Below are positions 13,491 through 19,974 of a stretch of 64,000 nt of DNA, piece after piece. The notes below the pieces were generated by a model, which did no database searches, was not told where the DNA came from, and worked only from the letters and a program-made list of their open reading frames with translations. Position 1 is the stretch's first letter, and every line of letters begins with the position of its first letter. The position numbers and the translations under genes were made by a program. Source of the stretch: Dryocola sp. LX212. GTDB lineage: Bacteria > Pseudomonadota > Gammaproteobacteria > Enterobacterales > Enterobacteriaceae. The stretch spans positions 310,001 through 374,000 of the forward strand of contig CP167917.1 of the NCBI GenBank assembly GCA_041504365.1, written 5' to 3'.

Positions 13491-14051
13491 ATGAGCAAAT
13501 CCTTACAGAAGCCGACCATTTTACATGTTGAGACCGTGGCGCGTTCACGCCTGTTTAATGTCGAGACCGTGGACCTGGAGTTCAGCAATGGCGTACGCCG
13601 CGTTTACGAACGCATGCGGCCTTCTTCGCGCGAAGCGGTAATGATTATCCCGGTGGTCGACGATCATGTCATTCTGATTCGTGAATATGCGGTTGGGACG
13701 GAATCATACGAGCTCGGTTTTTCTAAGGGGCTTATTGACCCGGGTGAAACCGTTTTTGAAGCTGCGAACCGCGAGCTGAAGGAAGAGGTTGGCTTTGGAG
13801 CCAACGAGCTAACGTTCCTGAAAAAACTCACCATGGCGCCTTCTTATTTCTCCAGCAGGATGAATATCGTGGTCGCCGAAGACCTCTACCCTGAGTCACT
13901 GGAAGGGGATGAGCCGGAAGAGCTGCCGCAGGTGCGCTGGCCGCTGGCAAAACTGCTCGACCTGCTGGATGAAGAAGACTTCAGCGAGGCGCGAAACGTC
14001 AGCGCGCTGTTCCTGCTGCGCGAATGGCTGAAAGAGCAGGGCCGCCTGTAG
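13491..14051 (+). CDS. nudE: NudE, ADP-compounds Nudix hydrolase
   Basis: Hydrolyses ADP-ribose, NADH and Ap3A-type dinucleotides in the cytoplasm. The Nudix box is complete: GLIDPGETVFEAANRELKEEVGF around residues 78-100, with the REL-EE-G core. The start at 13491 (MSKSLQKPTILHVE) gives 186 residues, as in E. coli; a longer frame from 13428 would add residues with no family counterpart. In E. coli the next gene is mrcA; here an accessory island follows. Confidence 0.96.
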   Translation: MSKSLQKPTILHVETVARSRLFNVETVDLEFSNGVRRVYERMRPSSREAVMIIPVVDDHVILIREYAVGTESYELGFSKGLIDPGETVFEAANRELKEEVGFGANELTFLKKLTMAPSYFSSRMNIVVAEDLYPESLEGDEPEELPQVRWPLAKLLDLLDEEDFSEARNVSALFLLREWLKEQGRL

Positions 14052-14108
14052 CGTTTAAAACACCTCGTTTGAAAGTGTTCTCACTTTAGATGATTTAATT
14101 CACCGTGC

Positions 14109-14825
14109 TCACTCTTTAAGCCCCCGATCCGGGTTGCACTGCATGTGATCCCAGCCCTTGTAATTGCTGACTTCTGGTACGCGGGTCGGCAGGTTCTGCC
14201 AGTTAGCTAACTGAGAAGCCGTTAAGTACTTAAGAGACTTCGGTGGAATGTACGATAACCCCCAGGCTGCACCTGCAAAGCCCGGTCGAAGATGATACTT
14301 ATCACCGTCTTCATCGACATAATCAACGCCGGAGCCGCCGGGCAAAATCCGTGGGTCATCGAAGGGTTTTGAACTCATGTAAAGATTGCCCTGGCGAGTT
14401 AAGAGAAAGCCCTGATCGTTAACGACCGTGAACGAGAGCATATTTTCTCTGGATGGACTCTTTGAGCCGTCCGGTTCGACCGTATGAAACCCAGTGTTAA
14501 ACGTTGCTGATTGCCATGTTTTTCCGTAATCTTTTGAAACTGCGAAGGCATCCGTATCCCAGGACGGAATGGCAATATAGCGCTCGGAAGGATGCACATA
14601 CTTGTCAGCAAAGGCCCGGTAAAACTGGCTAGAAACTTCTGAACGTATACCGCGCTGCGGGTCAACGTAGAATAATGCCCCCTCACAGTTCCAACCCTTC
14701 AACTCCAGGTAACGATGATCGTCAAACCGGTAAATAACCTGCGTCGGCGACTCCTGCGCGGCCGTACATCCCGCTAATAATATCCCCATGCAGAGCGTCT
14801 GGATTACCCGAATCAGGTTGTTCAT
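14109..14825 (-). CDS. Tli3-family T6SS immunity lipoprotein, second copy
   Basis: Predicted periplasm-facing lipoprotein that should neutralise the Tle3 phospholipase encoded two genes upstream. The signal peptide ends in the lipobox LLAGC with Cys20. The mature part resembles the Tli3 immunity family (YRFDDHRYLELKGWNC; SPSRENMLSFTVVNDQGFLL). Same length (238) as the preceding copy; counting by eye, about 35 of 218 residues after Cys20 differ, so roughly 84% identity. It overlaps that copy by 4 nt (ATGA) and ends the operon, 57 bases from the nudE stop. The family call is from recalled sequence patterns, not a search. Confidence 0.75.
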   Translation of the reverse strand: MNNLIRVIQTLCMGILLAGCTAAQESPTQVIYRFDDHRYLELKGWNCEGALFYVDPQRGIRSEVSSQFYRAFADKYVHPSERYIAIPSWDTDAFAVSKDYGKTWQSATFNTGFHTVEPDGSKSPSRENMLSFTVVNDQGFLLTRQGNLYMSSKPFDDPRILPGGSGVDYVDEDGDKYHLRPGFAGAAWGLSYIPPKSLKYLTASQLANWQNLPTRVPEVSNYKGWDHMQCNPDRGLKE

Positions 14826-15538
14826 TCCTTAACCCCACGATCCGGGTTGCACTGCATATGGTCCCAGCCCTTGTAATTGCTGACCTCTGGCACGCGGATC
14901 GGCAGGTTCTGCCAGTTAGTCAGGTACTGGTAAGTTAACTGGTCGATTGTTTTCGGTGGAATATACGACAGTCCCCATCCTGGCCCTGCAAAGCCTGGCC
15001 GCATATGGTGCTTATCTCCGTCCTCATCAATATAATCAACCCCTTTTCCCCCCGGCATTATGCGCGGATCATCGAAGGGTTTTGAGCTCATGTAAAGATT
15101 GCCCTGGCGAGTAAGCAAAAATCCCTGATCGTTTACGACCGTGAACGAGAGCATATTTTCTCTGGATGGACTGCTTGAGCCGTCCGGTTCAACGGTATGA
15201 AATCCTGTATCAAAATGCGCGACCTGCCAGGTCTCACCGTAATTTTTTGAAACAAGGAAGGCAGAAGAATCCCACGAAGGAACGGCAATATAGCGCTCCG
15301 AAGGATGTATATATTTATCAGCAAATGCCCGATAAAACTGGCTTGCGACTTCAGAACGGATCCCGCGGACCGGGTCAACGTAGTACAACGCCCCCTGGCA
15401 GTTCCAGCCCTTCAGTTCCAGATAGCGATGATCGTCAAAGCGATAAATCACCTGTGTAGGTGGCTCCTGCGAGGACGTACATCCTGCAACTAATAACTGT
15501 GTAGTCAGGAGCGCTACGCTTAAAGTTCTTGATGTCAT
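14822..15538 (-). CDS. Tli3-family T6SS immunity lipoprotein, first copy
   Basis: A 238-residue lipoprotein with signal peptide and lipobox LVAGC (Cys20). Position directly after the tle3 gene, joined by an ATGA overlap, is the classic effector–immunity arrangement; Tli3 of Pseudomonas is likewise a periplasmic immunity protein beside Tle3. Compared with the second copy, the differences concentrate in the signal peptide, residues 90-115 and 195-212, while the core blocks (DDHRYLELKGWNC, NMLSFTVVNDQGFLLTRQG, WDHMQCNPDRG) are fixed. Function inferred from context plus family resemblance. Confidence 0.78.
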   Translation of the reverse strand: MTSRTLSVALLTTQLLVAGCTSSQEPPTQVIYRFDDHRYLELKGWNCQGALYYVDPVRGIRSEVASQFYRAFADKYIHPSERYIAVPSWDSSAFLVSKNYGETWQVAHFDTGFHTVEPDGSSSPSRENMLSFTVVNDQGFLLTRQGNLYMSSKPFDDPRIMPGGKGVDYIDEDGDKHHMRPGFAGPGWGLSYIPPKTIDQLTYQYLTNWQNLPIRVPEVSNYKGWDHMQCNPDRGVKE

Positions 15539-17811
15539 CCGATTTTCCTTCTCGGTTCAGAGGGAACAGTATTAAATCCTTGAACCGGGGGCATCGGCCA
15601 TTGCAGATTTGCTACTTCACGATTATGGACTTCCGGATAACGAGCCGGGATCACGCGGGTGGCATTCATAAACTGGTTCACCACGCCAAATTCCCCTTGC
15701 GGTAAGATCTGATCGGGCTTGTTCATGAAAATTTTGGTTTCCGGTTCCGGCAGCTCTCCTGTCCGATAATAGTTCCTGGCATAGCTATCTGTTGACCAAC
15801 TACGCCAGTCGGCCAATGCGATTAATTCCCGCCAGAATGCACCATGCTCATAATCAAACGACTTGCAGGGGCCGATAGCCAGGTCGTAAGCCATCGCCAG
15901 TTCCGGTACTTTAGGCGACATGACAATTGATGAATGCTGGCTGAACATCACATCGTCAGAGGAGGTGAATAGCTTATGCCGCTCGGCTTCGGTCAAATTA
16001 CGGCGAACGACGATCTTTTTGTTAGCGTCGTTTACGCCGGTGATTTTGCCGCTGACGATATCCATTTGCCGCCAGTTTCTGAGCACATCAATTTCCCTCT
16101 GGGTAAGAACGTGACCGGGCTGAAGATGTTTAAAGGGATCGTAAGGCGGGCAGTTGAACACTTCCTCTTTTGTGCGCCGGGCATGGCTGGCTGCCCCAGC
16201 TTTCGCGTTATACGAAACCATCTCGTCATTACCACTAACGGGGGTTTTGTAGGCGTTGTTTTGGTCGGATTGGGTATCGAGCGGGTCTGGCTGCCCCATC
16301 AGCGTGAAGATAAATGGCTCTGGCAGTTGTTCACCATTGGCCACCACGTCCCCAAAATCCCAGCTTGCGTTCGTCAGCGCTGAATAAGCGAAATCGCCTT
16401 TTCCCGCAGCAGGCTTACGAAACGGTTTTCCGTCCGGCGCATGGCCGACGCTGCCGTTCTGGAAAAATACGCGTTGGCGTAAATTGGGGATGGTGTCGGC
16501 CAGCTTTTGAGAAACACCGCGCCAGCCAAAGCCCTGTACAGGCAGCAGGGATACCGTGCCGTCATGCGGGGAAAAATAGTTATAGACCTTTCCGAAATTG
16601 TTGCGCTGATTTAACGGAGTATCATACCAGCTGCTACTGAATGCCTTGCGCGGGAGCGTCATCGTATCGAGAAGCGCCTTCTGGTCGGCGGCACTCATCA
16701 GGCCATCGCCGCTGGCCGCGAACTTCTCGTTCGTCGCCATCAGGCGGCAAAAGTTCTCAAAGGTTTGCTGCCGGGCGGTATCGGTCTGATGATGACCAGG
16801 CTGGCCGTTCTCAAGCCAACGATTTTCCAGAGAATACGGGGAGTGATTGAGGATCACGCAGTCAGCCGGTGCCATATCTGCCTGCTTAACCAGCATGTTT
16901 GCCAGCATGGTGATAATGGTGCCCTGACTGTGCGCCACAATGTTAATCGTATCGGTGCGAGTAGCCGGGTTACGCCGAATTCTTAATATCAGGTTTGCCA
17001 GCCTTTGTGCTGCATAAAACTGGTAAATCCTGTGCGGATTTTTGTAGACCGGCTGGGTAAAGTCACCGCCGTTTGCCAGTTCGCTACGACTCAAAAATCC
17101 GACTGCGCCCAGCGCCGCCCCTCCGGCCCCCGGCCCAAGCAAATCAGGGATGTTTGTTGTGGCGTTGGCGAACGTCCCACCGCCCCAGACACCGTTTAAG
17201 TCCAGGGTATTATGAAAGTAGTCCATCGCATGCTTGCCACCGAAACGTTTCAGAATCGCCGGGTCATTTTCGCGATAGGCATCATACGGTAAAGGAGTTT
17301 GTGGGCTGTTGCCGCTGTTGCGCATGGCCTCACGATACGTTCGCTGGTCTTCCTCCCATATTTCCTTATCTACCGGACGATAACCCCAATAAAACGGGAT
17401 TACCGGTGAGCGCACCGCGGTGCTGGTGCAGACCATCTGCTTTTTCTGTGTATCGGTACAGTCCTCCATTACCCCTTCCGCATTACGGATTTCGTAGGTT
17501 TTTTCTTCCCACTCATGCGGCCATAAATCATCGCGGCCAAGCCGCTTTTTCAGCCCTTCGATGATGCCGCGTTCCTGGTTCTGATAGGCTTCCCCCACGT
17601 CATTGACGCCATGAACCAATATCACAATTCCGGGCATTGGACGGTGAACAGGGCAGTTCGTGGTGTACATCGGTTTACCGGCATTTACCGGAACGCCGAT
17701 ACACTGCTGTGCCAGGTAACGGTTATTGTGTGCGCCGAAACTTTGCGGATCTTGTGGCTCTGGAGACTGATCAAATGGGTTGGCATTCTGCGTATCAGAT
17801 GACTCACTCAT
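15535..17811 (-). CDS. Tle3-family T6SS phospholipase effector
   Basis: A 758-residue alpha/beta-hydrolase toxin predicted to be delivered by VgrG into the periplasm of rival bacteria and attack membrane phospholipids. After a polar N-terminus comes the hydrolase strand PGIVILVHGVNDVGEAY (60-76) and the nucleophile elbow NIVAHSQGTI with S295; the first elbow residue is Ala rather than the Gly of GHSQG. A candidate acid is in SPHDGTVSLLPVQGFGW. The C-terminal third fits the DUF3274-type region typical of Tle3. No signal peptide, as expected for a T6SS cargo. It overlaps the vgrG remnant upstream and tli3 downstream by 4 nt each. Family assignment is by motif, length and neighbours. Confidence 0.82.
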   Translation of the reverse strand: MSESSDTQNANPFDQSPEPQDPQSFGAHNNRYLAQQCIGVPVNAGKPMYTTNCPVHRPMPGIVILVHGVNDVGEAYQNQERGIIEGLKKRLGRDDLWPHEWEEKTYEIRNAEGVMEDCTDTQKKQMVCTSTAVRSPVIPFYWGYRPVDKEIWEEDQRTYREAMRNSGNSPQTPLPYDAYRENDPAILKRFGGKHAMDYFHNTLDLNGVWGGGTFANATTNIPDLLGPGAGGAALGAVGFLSRSELANGGDFTQPVYKNPHRIYQFYAAQRLANLILRIRRNPATRTDTINIVAHSQGTIITMLANMLVKQADMAPADCVILNHSPYSLENRWLENGQPGHHQTDTARQQTFENFCRLMATNEKFAASGDGLMSAADQKALLDTMTLPRKAFSSSWYDTPLNQRNNFGKVYNYFSPHDGTVSLLPVQGFGWRGVSQKLADTIPNLRQRVFFQNGSVGHAPDGKPFRKPAAGKGDFAYSALTNASWDFGDVVANGEQLPEPFIFTLMGQPDPLDTQSDQNNAYKTPVSGNDEMVSYNAKAGAASHARRTKEEVFNCPPYDPFKHLQPGHVLTQREIDVLRNWRQMDIVSGKITGVNDANKKIVVRRNLTEAERHKLFTSSDDVMFSQHSSIVMSPKVPELAMAYDLAIGPCKSFDYEHGAFWRELIALADWRSWSTDSYARNYYRTGELPEPETKIFMNKPDQILPQGEFGVVNQFMNATRVIPARYPEVHNREVANLQWPMPPVQGFNTVPSEPRRKIG

Positions 17812-18164
17812 ACGGTTCCTTCCGTGGTTTCAATATCATGGACTAATTCGAGCGACCAGGTGTCAAGTTCAGATGTGTTCAGCAGTGGCGATTCACCGTT
17901 ATCATCGGTGATCCCCTCAATGACTTCGCCTTTTTTATGGAGCCTGAAACGTTGACCTTTCAGAATATGATCCGGGTCGTCAGGGGCATGCAGCCGGAAC
18001 TGTTGGGCCAACTCCCCTGCAGCAAAGGTTGGCTTCAGATGATCAAGGCTCGCCTTCGCCATGTAATCGACGGCAGGCGCTTTAAACCTGACGTAATGCG
18101 GTGCGATAAACTCAATTTCACCATCTTTGAGACGGATGCCAGCGCCTCCGCACATCAGCAAAAG
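17808..18164 (-). pseudogene. vgrG: vgrG 3' remnant (DUF2345 end plus transthyretin-like domain), cut by the IS
   Basis: About 119 codons of the C-terminus of a VgrG spike protein. The beta-helix end is visible (CGGAGIRLKDGEIEFIAPHYV), then a transthyretin-like domain (AQQFRLHAPDD…ILKGQRFRLHKKGEVIEGITDDNGES) of the sort that docks Tle effectors on VgrG. The gp27/gp5-like N-terminal part of over 500 residues is absent and does not resume on the far side of the IS. The remaining frame stays open into the IS and can start at a GTG (18203) that overlaps the transposase stop codon. Without the trimer base it cannot form a spike, but the docking domain could still be made. Confidence 0.82.
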
Positions 18165-18176
18165 TGGACTGACCCC
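18165..18176. repeat. IS inverted repeat, left end
   Basis: TGGACTGACCCC, exact inverted partner of 19383-19394. The similarity continues imperfectly inward (for example GTAGAC at the same offset in both ends). Confidence 0.88.
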
Positions 18177-18199
18177 ACGACAGTAGACAAATTCTGTCC

Positions 18200-19012
18200 T
18201 CACGATGAGGCCTGTTCAAAGGCCTCCGGACTGACGCCGCCGAGATGACGGTGGCGCCGGGACCGGTTATAGAACACTTCAATGTAATCGAAGATATCCG
18301 CCCGGGCCAGATCCCGGGTTTTGTATATTCTCTTCCTGATGCGCTCTTTTTTCAGTGAACTGAAGAACGATTCGGCCACCGCATTATCCCAGCAGTTGCC
18401 ACGCCGGCTCATGCTCGGAGCCAGGTTATTGGCCCGGCAGAAGCGCTGCCAGTCGTCACTGCCGTACTGGCTGCCCTGGTCTGAGTGCACGATAACCTCG
18501 CCGTCGGGTTTACGTCGCCAGACCGCCATCATCAGCGCATCCAGCGCCAGTTCGCGTGAGAGAGTGGGTTTCATCGACCAGCCGACCACGTTACGGGCGA
18601 AGAGATCGATAACCACCGCCAGATACAACCAGCCCTGCCAGGTGCGGATGTAAGTGATGTCGGTGACCCAGACCTGATTGGCCCGGACAACAGTAAACTG
18701 CCGCTGCACGCGATTCGGGGCAACCACTGAAGGTCGACCAGCGATACGACGCGGCGCTTTATAGCCGCGTACGGCTTTGATCCGGTTCAGTTGCATAATA
18801 CGACCCACCCGGTTTTTGCCGCAGGTTTCCCCGATTTCGTTCAGGTCGCCATGAACCCGCCGGTAACCGTATACGCCTCCGCTCAGTGAATATGAGTCAC
18901 GGATAAGCGTCAGCAGGCGCTGGTTATCTTTATCACGTGCCGAGACCGGGTTGTGCAGCCACGCATAGAACCCGGCCCGGGCGACATTGAGTACCCGACA
19001 CATCGTCATCAC
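18200..19012 (-). CDS. IS3-family transposase OrfB (DDE integrase core)
   Basis: Catalytic half of the transposase, 270 residues from an internal ATG. The DDE triad is intact: D in WVTDITYI, D in VIHSDQGSQYG and E in NCWDNAVAESFF, the last two spaced as expected for retroviral-type integrases. An HTH_21-like segment (RDKDNQRLLTLIRDSY…YGYRRVHG) precedes it. The open frame extends upstream into the orfA end, so the working product is probably an OrfAB fusion made by -1 frameshifting near 19060. Its stop codon overlaps a GTG (GTGA) that opens the vgrG-remnant frame. Confidence 0.93.
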   Translation of the reverse strand: MMTMCRVLNVARAGFYAWLHNPVSARDKDNQRLLTLIRDSYSLSGGVYGYRRVHGDLNEIGETCGKNRVGRIMQLNRIKAVRGYKAPRRIAGRPSVVAPNRVQRQFTVVRANQVWVTDITYIRTWQGWLYLAVVIDLFARNVVGWSMKPTLSRELALDALMMAVWRRKPDGEVIVHSDQGSQYGSDDWQRFCRANNLAPSMSRRGNCWDNAVAESFFSSLKKERIRKRIYKTRDLARADIFDYIEVFYNRSRRHRHLGGVSPEAFEQASS

Positions 19013-19050
19013 ACCCCATACAGTGCGGTGCTCATTGATAAAGCGGTACT

Positions 19051-19335
19051 TCAGTCGGGCTCCCTTGCAAAGTACCGCGCGGCCTTTTTCAAAATATCCC
19101 GTTCCTCTTCGGTACGTTTTAGCTGCGCCCGTAGTTTCAGGATCTCGCTTTTGGCCTCCAGTAAATCCCGGGCATGCTGCTCGCTGTTATCGGGTTTAAT
19201 CGCCCGTAGCCACTTGTAGAGGCTGTGTGCAGAAACGCCCAGACGGTCAGATACTTCGGCGACGGAATAACCGCGTTCCGTTATCTGACGGACAGCCTCT
19301 TCCTTAAATTCAGGTGTAAATCGTGGTGTGCCCAT
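19051..19335 (-). CDS. IS3-family transposase OrfA (HTH and leucine zipper)
   Basis: A 94-residue DNA-binding protein that recognises the IS ends. The N-terminal helix-turn-helix (FTPEFKEEAVRQI…VAEVSDRLGVSAHSLYKWL) is followed by a coiled coil (LLEAKSEILKLRAQLKRTEEERDILKKA). It ends ARYFAREPD; a -1 slip at GCAAGG near the end would continue into the OrfB frame. The slip site is not the common A6G heptamer. Confidence 0.92.
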   Translation of the reverse strand: MGTPRFTPEFKEEAVRQITERGYSVAEVSDRLGVSAHSLYKWLRAIKPDNSEQHARDLLEAKSEILKLRAQLKRTEEERDILKKAARYFAREPD

Positions 19336-19382
19336 ACGCTCCTCCTATGCTCAAACTATAGGGCAGGATCGTCTACCGGGGC

Positions 19383-19394
19383 GGGGTCAGTCCA
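19383..19394. repeat. IS inverted repeat, right end
   Basis: GGGGTCAGTCCA, the reverse complement of the left end at 18165-18176; marks the orfA side of the element. Confidence 0.88.
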
Positions 19395-19551
19395 CATGAG
19401 GCACTGAACCGTCTAGGAAATCCGGGTCTATTCAGACTGATGACAAACCATACAATAAAAGGCCGTGGTTTTTGAGTGGTTATCTGTATAAATATGCTGC
19501 AACGCAATTTTTTGAGTTATTTTGAGATATTTCACGCAAGGACGGATTGAG
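19395..19551. other. IS–PAAR gap with no vgrG sequence
   Basis: An AT-rich 157-base stretch. If the IS had simply inserted into vgrG, the rest of vgrG would continue here on the minus strand; instead both strands contain stops. TGAACCGTCTAGG at about 19406 loosely resembles other IS3-type ends, but too weakly to call. The PAAR promoter presumably lies here. Confidence 0.5.
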
Positions 19552-19827
19552 ATGAATCAGCGATTTATTCTGGTGGGCGACACTACTACACACGGCGGCA
19601 CAATCATTCAGGGCCTATACACGCACACGGTTGAATGTGTTCCAATGGTTATCACCTGTCATAAGTTCAATTGTCCCCAATGCGGCAGAGAGGCAACTTT
19701 AATCGGATCGAGTCATGTAACGGTTAATGGTCAGCGTCGGGTGCTGCATGGTGATACAACGACCTGCGGAGCCAGAGTAATTAGCCGTTTTAAAACGGGT
19801 ATATCAGAAACGGGGGCGAAAGGATAA
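19552..19827 (+). CDS. PAAR-domain T6SS spike-tip protein
   Basis: A 91-residue protein of the PAAR fold, the zinc-bound cone that sharpens the VgrG spike. It shows the family start (LVGDTTTHGGTIIQG), central ITCHKFNCPQCGREATLIGSS and the closing HGDTTTCGARVISR, with His/Cys residues suited to zinc binding. The start at 19552 is preceded by AAGGA nine bases upstream. No C-terminal toxin is attached. It is the only T6SS gene in the window on this strand and has no intact vgrG partner here. Confidence 0.85.
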   Translation: MNQRFILVGDTTTHGGTIIQGLYTHTVECVPMVITCHKFNCPQCGREATLIGSSHVTVNGQRRVLHGDTTTCGARVISRFKTGISETGAKG

Positions 19828-19907
19828 GGTCAGGGGCCGACGCGCCCATCGTGTGCTGATCCGTGTTCAGACCGGGTTGAGGCTCTTCGAGCCAGGCTGC
19901 AAGAATG

Positions 19908-19936
19908 AAAAAAGCCCCATCGAAATGATGAGGCTT
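19908..19936 (-). terminator. Rho-independent terminator of mrcA
   Basis: Read on the minus strand: AAGCCTCATC, loop, GATGGGGCTT, then a T-run. The stem has one mismatch. It lies about 40 bases past the mrcA stop codon and marks the right border of the accessory island. Confidence 0.85.
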
Positions 19937-19974
19937 GTTGTGATACACCTGCCGAATCGTCCAACCGCTTGGTA

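Larger units (their letters stand above)
18165..19394 (-). mobile_element. Complete IS3-family insertion sequence (1230 bp)
   Basis: Bounded by inverted ends starting TGGACTGACCCC on both sides (perfect over 12 bases, imperfect for about 12 more). It contains two overlapping-frame genes, orfA and orfB, in the usual IS3 layout on the minus strand. Neither gene is interrupted. The flanks (…AAAAG left, CATGA… right) show no 3-5 bp direct repeat, so the present position is probably not a simple unrearranged insertion. Exact ISfinder name not assigned. Confidence 0.9.

Noticed and set aside
19400-19440. TGAACCGTCTAGG next to the IS as the end of a second, decayed IS3-family element
   Set aside because: Only a loose resemblance to IS3-type termini over about a dozen bases, with no transposase remnant nearby.
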